From positions 1 to 39,337 of the forward strand of contig QMSB01000008.1 in assembly GCA_003650815.1 (NCBI GenBank): a stretch of DNA of 39,337 nucleotides. The letters are read 5' to 3'. The translations under genes were made by a program, and so were the position numbers. The first letter of the stretch is position 1, and each line of letters begins with the position of its first letter. This document shows positions 16,416-24,369 of this stretch, piece by piece. The DNA comes from Thermoprotei archaeon (GTDB lineage Archaea > Thermoproteota > Thermoprotei > Thermofilales > B15-G2). The notes under the pieces are model-generated. The model was not told where the DNA came from. It ran no database searches and saw only the letters and a list, made by a program, of their open reading frames with translations.

Positions 16416-16601
16416 GTGAGTGAGGAGGAGATAAAAAGAGACCTGCGTAAAGCTTTAGACAATATAGACGAAGCAATATACCTTTTAAGAGAAGTAGCTA
16501 GAAGCGACGAAAACTACGCAGAAGTACTAGAAGACATCTTGTATCACTTAGAGGAAGCCGCTGACCTTCTCGATTCTCTCATTGCTAAGGGGGTTACTTA
16601 G
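16416..16601 (+). CDS. Small acidic helical protein
   Basis: Hypothetical protein of 61 residues. It is acidic and predicted almost entirely helical, with two helices of the form LRKALDNIDEAIYLLREVA and EVLEDILYHLEEAADLLDSL that could pair as a hairpin or coiled coil. The start is a GTG. The 3' end overlaps the convergent cyclo-ligase-like gene by 8 bases. I do not recognise the family. The clean coding pattern and the fit between neighbours argue that it is real. Confidence 0.6.
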   Translation: MSEEEIKRDLRKALDNIDEAIYLLREVARSDENYAEVLEDILYHLEEAADLLDSLIAKGVT

Positions 16602-17319
16602 ACATTTTTTCACGATAAAGCTTTCTTAACAACGGTATATTTTTCATATGATCTTCAGAAATCTCGTCCCAGTATATTCCATTGGGCTTCTTATAGATCT
16701 CTTTAGTTTTTATAGCTCTTGATGGCGTGAAAATGTAGTCTACAGGCACGTCGTGTTTAGTAACGGGTATGTAGTCAACTATCTGAATATCGTGTACAGT
16801 CGTTACTACTGGAGTCTTTTCACTGATTAACCTTAGCTCGCGGAGAATCGCGTACTCTAAGTCGCTATATCCTCCTCCCTTTCCTAGCCTCGCTCCTTCA
16901 ATTGTAACAGCAACACTTCCAGCGACCTTAAGGTCTATGCTATAGGACGGAATGTCACATAGCTTTCCGTACATGAAAGCTCCCCTGATAGTAGATGCCT
17001 TACGCTCTAGTCCGTAAGGTACGTAATCCCGCTTAATGATTAGAAAACCTTCTCTTAGCCTAGGTGTAGCCATAATTAGTATCTTATTGAATCTTATGGC
17101 AGCTTCTCTGATAGGTCTTTGAGGACTATCGGGGCAGCAGAAAATAACTTTTGATTTTCTAAAAAGCTCACTACTGATAAGCCTCTCCGCAGCTACTTCA
17201 TGTCCCTTAAAATTAGGGATTCTCCCATAAACAGGTCTAGGGAAGACTGCTATATTGCGTCGTTCCATTTCACTCCAAATTCTCTTCCTGATTTGTTGCT
17301 TGATTTTAGCGACACCCAC
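16594..17319 (-). CDS. 5-formyltetrahydrofolate cyclo-ligase-like protein
   Basis: Member of the 5-FTHF cyclo-ligase family (COG0212), which converts 5-formyl- to 5,10-methenyl-tetrahydrofolate using ATP. The N-terminal KIKQQIRKRIWSEMERR and the nucleotide-loop segment GARLGKGGGYSDLEYAIL are diagnostic. Archaeal members of 240 residues are longer than the bacterial enzyme and resemble the MTHFSD catalytic domain, so the substrate, possibly a modified folate, is uncertain. The C-terminal HDVPVDYIFTPS is also typical. A TATA-rich stretch lies upstream at about 17345-17390. Confidence 0.85.
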   Translation of the reverse strand: MGVAKIKQQIRKRIWSEMERRNIAVFPRPVYGRIPNFKGHEVAAERLISSELFRKSKVIFCCPDSPQRPIREAAIRFNKILIMATPRLREGFLIIKRDYVPYGLERKASTIRGAFMYGKLCDIPSYSIDLKVAGSVAVTIEGARLGKGGGYSDLEYAILRELRLISEKTPVVTTVHDIQIVDYIPVTKHDVPVDYIFTPSRAIKTKEIYKKPNGIYWDEISEDHMKNIPLLRKLYREKMSK

Positions 17320-17508
17320 ATATCTCTTAAACCAGCTTCACTTATATTCCTATCATCTATCTATTTTTATCTAAATATATATAAATCTTATTAAAAAATA
17401 CTTTATTTAATCGAATATATGGAGTCGCGGAAATCCGATACCCGACTTCATCTATCTCAAGTAAGGATATCCATAAAGCTTATATAACTTCAGACACTTG
17501 ATAGATTT

Positions 17509-17593
17509 GCCGGGGTCGCCTAGCCTGGTTAGGGCGGAGGGTTGCTAACCCTCTGGCCGAAAGGCCGCGTGGGTTCAAATCCCACCCCCGGCG
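17509..17593 (+). tRNA. tRNA-Ser(GCT)
   Basis: Acceptor GCCGGGG pairs with CCCCGGC; the discriminator is G. The anticodon loop is TTGCTAA in a GAGGG/CCCTC stem. The class II variable arm is TGGCCGAAAGGCCG. The T arm is GTGGG TTCAAAT CCCAC. There is no intron and CCA is not encoded. A TATA box (CTTATATAA) lies about 30 bases upstream. Confidence 0.95.
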
Positions 17594-17715
17594 CTAGTAT
17601 ACTTTTAAATGAACACAACCTTTATACAGAAATCTGAAGCAATTTATTTTTCTCACAAACGCTATAAAAACGTTCATAGAGAAATACTTATATATTTTCA
17701 CATAATAAGGTTGAT

Positions 17716-17810
<95 letters not shown>

Positions 17811-17983
17811 TTTTGAGAAAAAGAGAATATTCTCCCATGTAAGTCTTTAGGTGTTGTCAAAGTGATTATCTTTAGGCAATACTTAGGTTAGGTGTGGCTT
17901 GCTTAAGCTTGCATTATAAAAGGTCACTATGATTAATTGCTATGTAACTTATTTGAAAATAAGCTTAGAATATAGTGTAGTAT

Positions 17984-19567
17984 CTATTTTTTCATAAAGC
18001 CTTGTCTTTTTAATAGTTCTTCTGCTAGAACCTTCCTAATGGATTCATCTGTTGCCTTGGGTAAGCTTAATAATATTTGAAGATCCTCTGAGTCGATCGG
18101 TATTTCAATTATATATACGTCTTTATATCCAATTGTTCTAGCTTTATCTACGACATATTCTCTGCTTGGAATGGTTTTGGCTATTAGGACTAGTACTAGG
18201 TTTTTGTATTCAAGCGGTTTAAGTTTCTCTACTAGTTCAGTTTCCGTGATTTCTTCCTTCTTTGCTAGGATCCTGACAAGATATTCTTCTTCATCTATAT
18301 TAATTGTCAGCAGTCTATCTCCAGAAAGAGAGAATTCGTATGCTGGCTCTAGCTCTAGTGAGCTAAATAGTGTGAAGATAGCTTCTTCTGACAGCCTAAC
18401 TAATTCTTCTTCACTCAATTGATTTACTGGAAGAGTTTTTTCGAGAACGTGTTTTTTAGCAACTTCTATAGGCGCTCGGCTCTCATACCACTTGATAATT
18501 TCGTTAGTTACTCTCTGCACAACTTCTCCTCGTCTTCCCCCAGTATCTTCACATACTTTTTTATACCATTCCTCAGGGAAAACAGGCATTATTCCTGATT
18601 TATATACTATGGAAGCTATTCTTGAAATCTTGTTTGTTAGTAGTTTTATGTCATTTATTGTAAAGTCTTTTATTTTAAGTTCAAAGAACTTGAATCTATT
18701 AAAACTATCATATTCTATGATAATATCATTTAATCGCTTTCTCTCACATGCTAATATCAACAAGAGCTTAGGTATATCTTTTTCGTATAGAGACATTAAT
18801 AGTGAGAGAAATCGCTGCCTATCTGCGAAGTCATAGATTCCTAAGACTTCAAGCTCATCTATGAGTAAGATGGTTATTCCAGCCTGACTAAGAGTTTTCA
18901 ACATGAATATTAAATGAGATAGTGCATCATGCTCAGATATACTTGGCAACATTATTGTGCGGAGATACTCTTTTCTCTTAAAGAGTTTTTTAAGTCTCTC
19001 TTCAGCCTCTCCGTTGTTTTTAGCCGCCTCTATGAGCAGTTTCGAAATCTCTTTTCCAAAGATTTTGCTCAAACTACTTAGAGCTCTTTCCTCGAAGTTT
19101 TCTTTATCTAATGTCGATTCGATACTCAGTATCTGTGATGTAAGTCCTATCCAGGGATCAGGTCCTCCTTCAATTATTATTTCTTTAATGACATTTATCC
19201 AGGATGTTCCCTGTTCTCTTAGAGAAATATAGGAACAGAGAGCTACCCGTGTTTTGTCAAAGGGCGGTGTCTTTTCTGAGGCGTACTCTTTTATAAGTTT
19301 TAATGCAAATGTCTTTCCTCCGCGGAAAGGTGCAGATATCACTAAAGCAACAGGTCTTTTTGCTCTCTCAACTTCCTCAAGTATCTTGGATAGCTCAGAA
19401 ACTAGATCATCGACTGCCACAGCTATACTCGAGGGGGAGGGAGGCACTGTGCCGCTACGACAGCAGTATAGTGTTTTAGCAGCATCTATCTTTTCGGAGA
19501 TTTTTTGAGTTAGAGCTATTTTGATATTAACTATCTTTTGCAAAATCTCTACGATATTTCCAGACAA
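17984..19567 (-). CDS. AAA-type ATPase, third gene of Hsp20/winged-helix operon
   Basis: P-loop ATPase of 527 residues. Walker A is APFRGGKTF near residue 80 and Walker B is ILLIDELEVLG near 240. A sensor-like LLILACERKR follows, and a helical lid with GGRRGEVVQRV then resembles ORC/STAND ATPases. The C-terminal 130 residues (from about 400) contain YLVRILAKKEEI and NLVLVLIAKT, possibly a small alpha-beta domain that I cannot name. The start is a TTG, 4 bases after GGTGAT, and overlaps the preceding gene by 19 bases. No family name is offered; function is unknown. Confidence 0.75.
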   Translation of the reverse strand: MSGNIVEILQKIVNIKIALTQKISEKIDAAKTLYCCRSGTVPPSPSSIAVAVDDLVSELSKILEEVERAKRPVALVISAPFRGGKTFALKLIKEYASEKTPPFDKTRVALCSYISLREQGTSWINVIKEIIIEGGPDPWIGLTSQILSIESTLDKENFEERALSSLSKIFGKEISKLLIEAAKNNGEAEERLKKLFKRKEYLRTIMLPSISEHDALSHLIFMLKTLSQAGITILLIDELEVLGIYDFADRQRFLSLLMSLYEKDIPKLLLILACERKRLNDIIIEYDSFNRFKFFELKIKDFTINDIKLLTNKISRIASIVYKSGIMPVFPEEWYKKVCEDTGGRRGEVVQRVTNEIIKWYESRAPIEVAKKHVLEKTLPVNQLSEEELVRLSEEAIFTLFSSLELEPAYEFSLSGDRLLTINIDEEEYLVRILAKKEEITETELVEKLKPLEYKNLVLVLIAKTIPSREYVVDKARTIGYKDVYIIEIPIDSEDLQILLSLPKATDESIRKVLAEELLKRQGFMKK

Positions 19568-20067
19568 ACTATATCACCTCTAGCTCTATAGACTCTCAAC
19601 CTGGGGTCTATTTTTCTTAATTCAAAAAGCGCTATCTTGAATCTCAGTGGATCTATTTTTATTCCAAGCTCTTCTTCGACAAGTGTTCTAAGAATATGTT
19701 CTTCTGCTACACTATAGCCTGCAGCCCTTATCTTCTCATAAGACTTAATTACTGCCTCGTAGAGCTTATTCAAGTCTATTTTCTCGGTATAAAGTAGTCT
19801 TTTCTCTATGCGCTCAAGTCTCTCGGTAACATCTCTCATGAGTTCTCTCATCGAGTCCTCCACTACTTTATAGGTCAGATAGACTTTATAACCTCCTCCG
19901 CTGCGCACTTCCAGTATATAGCCTTTCTCTTTAAGGCTTTCATACGCTTTTTCATACTCGTCTCCTAGCTTCCTTATATACGATTTAGGTATACCACTAT
20001 AGAAGTATCTCTTAAGCAGGTTCAGTAGCTTCTCTTCTGTTGAAGAAAGCATACTTTCACTCATCAT
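19549..20067 (-). CDS. Winged-helix and coiled-coil protein, middle gene of operon
   Basis: Protein of 172 residues. The first 70 residues look like a winged helix: a LLNLLKRYF helix, a turn with GIPKSYIRKLG, a recognition-like helix and a GGGYKVYLTYK wing. Residues 75-100 (MRELMRDVTERLERIEKRL) form a likely coiled coil. The C-terminal part is a second small alpha-beta or wHTH-like domain ending RLRVYRARGDIVCLEIS. It overlaps the downstream ATPase gene by 19 bases and the upstream Hsp20-like gene by 11. It may bind DNA or serve as an adaptor for the ATPase; both are inference. Confidence 0.65.
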   Translation of the reverse strand: MMSESMLSSTEEKLLNLLKRYFYSGIPKSYIRKLGDEYEKAYESLKEKGYILEVRSGGGYKVYLTYKVVEDSMRELMRDVTERLERIEKRLLYTEKIDLNKLYEAVIKSYEKIRAAGYSVAEEHILRTLVEEELGIKIDPLRFKIALFELRKIDPRLRVYRARGDIVCLEIS

Positions 20068-20377
20068 TTTTCTTGATTAAAATAAATAGGGTTCTAGGCT
20101 TTAAAACAGCCTTTACTTGAGTCTTTTTTAAACTAAATGGCATAGTAAACTCCTTATAGAAATCCCTGCCTTCTCTGTCAGTTGCTACAATATATATTCG
20201 TTTACCATAAACCTTTACTTTAATATCTTCTCTTCTCACAGACGGTAGCTCAATAAGTATTTTGATATAATTAGAGTCTTCGTATATTTCACTATATGGT
20301 TCCTCAATAAGCCAATACCTTCCTTTAGAATAAACATCATCATTCCAGTCGTAATCTTCTTCGAACTCTGGATCCAC
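20057..20377 (-). CDS. Hsp20/alpha-crystallin-like protein, first gene of operon
   Basis: Small protein of about 106 residues with an alpha-crystallin/p23-like beta sandwich: IKILIELPSVRREDIKVKVYGKRIYIVA is the typical Hsp20 core, followed by FYKEFTMPF and LKPRTLFILIKK. The N-terminal 25 residues are very acidic and aromatic. The usual C-terminal IxI motif is missing, so large oligomers are less likely, and a p23-like co-chaperone role is possible. The track starts at the GTG 20389. I prefer the GTG at 20377, which lies 6 bases after GGTGATT. It overlaps the next gene by 11 bases. Confidence 0.75.
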   Translation of the reverse strand: MDPEFEEDYDWNDDVYSKGRYWLIEEPYSEIYEDSNYIKILIELPSVRREDIKVKVYGKRIYIVATDREGRDFYKEFTMPFSLKKTQVKAVLKPRTLFILIKKNDE

Positions 20378-20604
20378 AGAAATAATCACCGCCTCTATTA
20401 GAAAAATATTTCCTCTAATGAAATTAAGTGTTCTTAACTGATTATCTCTTTAAAGCCTCTCCTGAAGGTTTTCTCAATACCTTAGCAACTAAACACTACT
20501 TCTCTTGAAGAATAGAATTCTCCTAGTATTATTTGAACATTCTCCCAGTATTGCGCTTAATCTCCTATAAACACTATTATTTGTTCATAAGTAAAGAATG
20601 ATCT

Positions 20605-20958
20605 GTGACGTTATTTGTAGCAGACTCATCAGGTCTTGAATGCATATATAGGCTTTCTAGAAAACATCATAGAGGATACTGTAAAATACCATTAGCAAAA
20701 TATAGCCGTATTCATGTAACTTCAGAAACTATGATTGTCTCTAAAATAAGTAAAAAATTCATTAGAAAGCACGTTACCGTACATAAGGTTCCTACAGTGA
20801 AGATAATTAAGTTGATGAGTATACTTAAGGTGGACTACGAAGTGGCTTCAGCAATGATGCTTGCCAAGAGACTAAATGCAATCTTTCTCACAGCAAATAA
20901 GGATACATATATTAAAGCTGTAGAAAGTGGTCTTAAGGCGTTTTTAGTCACTATTTAA
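20605..20958 (+). CDS. PIN-like domain protein
   Basis: Protein of 117 residues with a PIN-like nuclease pattern. Asp7 lies in the first strand (FVADSSG), Glu41 in VTSETM, Asp77 in KVDYEVASAMMLAKRL, and Asp100 in FLTANKD. These four acidic residues match the usual PIN order, and the end KAVESGLKAFLVTI is typical. PIN proteins are mostly metal-dependent RNases, often VapC toxins. No antitoxin gene lies next to it, so a housekeeping or orphan role is possible. The start is a GTG. The stretch upstream, 20390-20604, shows nothing recognisable. Confidence 0.6.
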   Translation: MTLFVADSSGLECIYRLSRKHHRGYCKIPLAKYSRIHVTSETMIVSKISKKFIRKHVTVHKVPTVKIIKLMSILKVDYEVASAMMLAKRLNAIFLTANKDTYIKAVESGLKAFLVTI

Positions 20959-21034
20959 GTAACTATTTAATAGTCTTATGGTCAAGACTTTAAGAAAACA
21001 GATATATGTATTCTTTAAAATACTGTAATATATA

Positions 21035-21811
21035 ATGTTGAAAGACGCCTCTATAGTCAGGGAAGGAGACTATATCTTATTATACTATAGTAAAAACAAA
21101 AAAATTATAGCCAAAGCTACTCGTGATAAGAAAATACATACACATGAAGGCATAGTCGACTGCAATGAAATTATTGGCAAGAAATACGGAGATATAATAA
21201 CAACTCACTTAGGGCAGCCGCTAATAGTGACCCGCCCGACTTTCTTAGACTTTTTGACTAAATTCAAGAGAAAAACCCAAGTAATTTATCCGAAAGACCT
21301 AGCTCTCATAGTTTTTTTAAGCGGAGTAGGCCCTGGCTCTATTGTCGTCGAAGCAGGCACAGGATCGGGGTTCCTAACAGCTGCTTTAGCATACTACGTG
21401 AGACCCGATGGCAGAGTTTACAGTTATGAAATAAGGCGCGATTTCCTCGAAATCGCCAGAAAAAACTTGAGCTTATGTGGACTACTACCTTATGTTGATC
21501 TTAAGCACAAAGATATAGTTGATGGAATAGATGAAAAGAATGTAGACGCAGTGATACTAGACATGCCTAATCCCTGGGACGTAGTTCCTCATGCTAAAGA
21601 AGCACTAAAGGATGGAGGAGTATTCGTCTCATTTTTACCAACTATTAATCAAGTAGAAAAAATTGTTGAAAAACTGATTCACGAGAACTTCTTAGATGTT
21701 TTAACCATAGAGACTTTACTAAGAAAGATAAAGGTCAAAAAAGGAGAAACTAGACCCGAAACATTTATGATAGGACATACAGGATACATAGTTTTTGCAA
21801 GAAAACCATAG
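21035..21811 (+). CDS. trmI: tRNA (adenine-N1)-methyltransferase TrmI
   Basis: SAM-dependent methyltransferase that makes 1-methyladenosine at position 58, and in archaea also 57, of the tRNA T loop. The N-terminal beta domain contains the THLGQPL-like segment. The Rossmann part has VVEAGTGSGFLTAALA (motif I), YSYEIRRDFLEIARKNL and AVILDMPNPWDVV (motif IV DMPxPW). Length, 258 residues, is normal. A TATA-like AATATATAATG lies close to the ATG, consistent with a short leader. Confidence 0.93.
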   Translation: MLKDASIVREGDYILLYYSKNKKIIAKATRDKKIHTHEGIVDCNEIIGKKYGDIITTHLGQPLIVTRPTFLDFLTKFKRKTQVIYPKDLALIVFLSGVGPGSIVVEAGTGSGFLTAALAYYVRPDGRVYSYEIRRDFLEIARKNLSLCGLLPYVDLKHKDIVDGIDEKNVDAVILDMPNPWDVVPHAKEALKDGGVFVSFLPTINQVEKIVEKLIHENFLDVLTIETLLRKIKVKKGETRPETFMIGHTGYIVFARKP

Positions 21812-21854
21812 TACCTAAGCTCTACAATCTCATGTCTGACGACCTGTCTTAAAG

Positions 21855-23807
21855 CTACATTCTAGTGATAGGCTTTATCCCTAGAATCGTTAGGACATTG
21901 CGGAGAACAAGTGCCGTCGAGGCAACTAGCTTCAACCTCGCCTTTCTCAGCGTTTCTTCAGCTGAAAGCACTGGGTAATTATCATAGAATAGGTTAAACA
22001 TCTTTGCCAGATCATTCACATACTCTGTAATATAGTCTGGTCTTAAGTCATCTGCTGCCTTAGCTACCACCGCTGGGAACTTACTCAAGTGCTTCAAAAG
22101 ATCTCTCTCCTCCTTAGAGGCGAAAAGCCTAGTATCCACTTTACATCCTAAAATGCTCTCTCCTTCACTGCTTTTCGCCAGAATATTATATGCACGCACA
22201 TACGCGTACTGAAGAAAAGGCCCGCTATTTTGCGTGAAGTCTAGGACTCTCTTCCAGTCAAATACTATTGGCTTAGTTGGGGACACACTCAACATTGAAT
22301 ACTTTAATGCCCCTATCCCTATCGCCTCTGCGATACTCAATTTTTCATCATAAGATAGAACTCTCGCCCGCTGCTCTATTTCAAGCAGAGCCCTCGATTT
22401 AGCCTCTTCTATCAAGTCATCGATAGTTACAATAACTCCTCTCCTACTAGACATTCTAACGCGACTTAACTTAACCTGCTCGTAGGCATAGTGAACTAGG
22501 TTCTTGACTTCTTTCATAAAGCCTAGTATACTTAAAGCTATTTTCAAGTGTATCTGAGCCAGTTTCTGCTCAACCCCTATTACATTGACGACTTTCTCAG
22601 CATTTTTAAACTTTAAAATAGTGTAGGCTATATCCCTGGTGGTATAAAGCGTAGAGCCGTCCGACCTAATAAGAACCATATCGGGTATCTCGTATTTAAT
22701 TGGAATACTCAATAATTCCTTTAAATTGAGCGCTCTGGCTGCCTCTTCTGCTTTCAAAATTAGTGCTCCCTGCTTATAAGCAACGAATTCGGTAGTCCTA
22801 AGCCTACCTATAACTTCCTGCACTAAACTACTCCAGACAACCTCACTCTCCCAGTCCCATGAATCGAAGAACACCCCTAGTCTCTCTAAAGTCTCCTTTA
22901 TTCCTTTCAAGCAAGTTAGTACAGTTTTTCTAACTATATCTACTACGCTGGGGTCCTTCTTCTCATACAGTCTATTTATTTTAGCTATCTCCTTTTCCGG
23001 ATCTACTTCACTAGATATTCTGTCCAAAAGCTTGTCAAAAGTCTCCGGGCTTTTCTTCTTCAACCTAGATAACACTCCTAGTACTTCATCAAGTCTTGAC
23101 ACTAGACTTTTATACTCCTCAAATTCCTGTTCCCTCTTTAGTTCTTCCAGCCTTCTTCTAATGGAAATAGTTTCTACAATATTGTACGTACAAGCATACA
23201 CGTACCCTATAAAGTGATCCGGCTTCATTGAAGGCTCTGGCATACCCAGCTTACTGTATCCATAGGCCGCGTAAGCTACTTGAAGCCCGACATCATCTAC
23301 ATAGAAATGCCTAGACACGTCGTGTCCTCTCAACTCTAGCAGTCTCGCTAAGGAATCCCCAAGACAGCAGTTTCTGAGATGACCTACGTGAAGAGGATGA
23401 ATGGGATTTGCGCTAGTATGCTCTACAATAATCCTCTCGACAGAAGGAGCAGGATTGAAACCATACTTATCTCTGAGCTTAGAGATAGCCTCAAAAGTCA
23501 TTTTGGCTAGCTCAGGAATATTCAACTTGAAATTAACATAACCTCCTACAGCATCTATACTCTCCACGAAAGGCAAATGCTCTCTCTCAAGTCCTAACTT
23601 TACAGCCTCAGCCATCTTATCCGGTCTCTCTCCAATAGCCTTAGCTAAGCTAAAGCACTTAAAAGAAAAGTCACCGTACTTCTTCTCCTCCTCAATTCTC
23701 ACAGATTCCTCTAAACCATATCTCTCTCTGATAACTCTCTCAACAGCCTCCTTCAATCTATAAACCACTGACTCAAGCGGACTATATATCATTCTTGCAT
23801 ATCTCAT
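21855..23807 (-). CDS. argS: Arginyl-tRNA synthetase
   Basis: Class I synthetase that charges tRNA-Arg; three tRNA-Arg genes lie in this window. The N-terminal Add1 domain ends with DFSFKCFSLAKAIG. The HIGH motif is HVGHLRN and the KMSKS equivalent is RMSSRRG. The C-terminal DALR anticodon-binding domain includes LQYAYVRAYNILAK. At 650 residues it has the usual archaeal length. An alternative ATG five codons in (23792) is possible. Confidence 0.96.
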   Translation of the reverse strand: MRYARMIYSPLESVVYRLKEAVERVIRERYGLEESVRIEEEKKYGDFSFKCFSLAKAIGERPDKMAEAVKLGLEREHLPFVESIDAVGGYVNFKLNIPELAKMTFEAISKLRDKYGFNPAPSVERIIVEHTSANPIHPLHVGHLRNCCLGDSLARLLELRGHDVSRHFYVDDVGLQVAYAAYGYSKLGMPEPSMKPDHFIGYVYACTYNIVETISIRRRLEELKREQEFEEYKSLVSRLDEVLGVLSRLKKKSPETFDKLLDRISSEVDPEKEIAKINRLYEKKDPSVVDIVRKTVLTCLKGIKETLERLGVFFDSWDWESEVVWSSLVQEVIGRLRTTEFVAYKQGALILKAEEAARALNLKELLSIPIKYEIPDMVLIRSDGSTLYTTRDIAYTILKFKNAEKVVNVIGVEQKLAQIHLKIALSILGFMKEVKNLVHYAYEQVKLSRVRMSSRRGVIVTIDDLIEEAKSRALLEIEQRARVLSYDEKLSIAEAIGIGALKYSMLSVSPTKPIVFDWKRVLDFTQNSGPFLQYAYVRAYNILAKSSEGESILGCKVDTRLFASKEERDLLKHLSKFPAVVAKAADDLRPDYITEYVNDLAKMFNLFYDNYPVLSAEETLRKARLKLVASTALVLRNVLTILGIKPITRM

Positions 23808-23918
23808 TTACCTGACACTTATAAACCTACTTTTAAGTAAAGAAAACAAGCGCTAGAACCTCTCAATAAACACAAATCACACAGACAAAATATAAATCTG
23901 TTAACACGAAAGGTATAT

Positions 23919-23993
23919 GGGCCCGTAGCTCAGTCAGGAAAGAGCGCTGGCCTGCGGAGCCAGAGGCCCCGGGTTCGAATCCCGGCGGGCCCG
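23919..23993 (+). tRNA. tRNA-Arg(GCG)
   Basis: Acceptor GGGCCCG pairs with CGGGCCC; the discriminator is G. The anticodon loop CTGCGGA in a CTGGC/GCCAG stem gives anticodon GCG. There is no intron and CCA is not encoded. The gene starts about 110 bases upstream of argS on the opposite strand, with a TATA-like AAAATATAAAT between. Confidence 0.94.
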
Positions 23994-24080
23994 CTTCAAA
24001 TTTTCACCTACATTGAATACAGGCTACTACCTCGAGAAGCTAAACAAACAATTAAAGAGCTAAAGCGCTCTTCTGAAAGG

Positions 24081-24153
24081 GGCCGCCGCCGGGATTTGAA
24101 CCCGGGTTCTCCGGCTCCACAGGCCGGCGTGTTAACCCCTACACTACGGCGGC
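24081..24153 (-). tRNA. tRNA-His(GTG)
   Basis: Acceptor GCCGCCG pairs with CGGCGGC; the discriminator is C, as expected for archaeal His. The anticodon loop CTGTGGA lies in a CCGGC/GCCGG stem. The base before position 1 is C, so the G-1 identity base is not encoded and must be added after transcription. There is no intron. Confidence 0.94.
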
Positions 24154-24369
24154 GTTATATTAGATGAGGAGTTATCTATAAGGTTTATGCTCTCATGCTG
24201 ATCCTCCTGCCTACCCACATGCTTTAAATTAAAACAAAGAGATGGTTAATGTACTTAAGAATAAGACTTCCTCTAGTTAAATGGTCATACACTTGCTCCA
24301 TAATCGCCTAATCAAGTTCACTTATACCATATGAGGTAAAAATTCAGTTAGTCTTATATTCTATTATAC

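Noticed and set aside
16594-16601. Treating the 61-residue acidic ORF as a shadow of the cyclo-ligase gene
   Set aside because: The two overlap by only 8 bases, so the small ORF has its own sequence and is kept as a gene.
24160-24210. ATGAGGA...CTGA as a C/D sRNA next to tRNA-His
   Set aside because: Box C has a mismatch at a core position and there are no inner boxes or placed TATA element.
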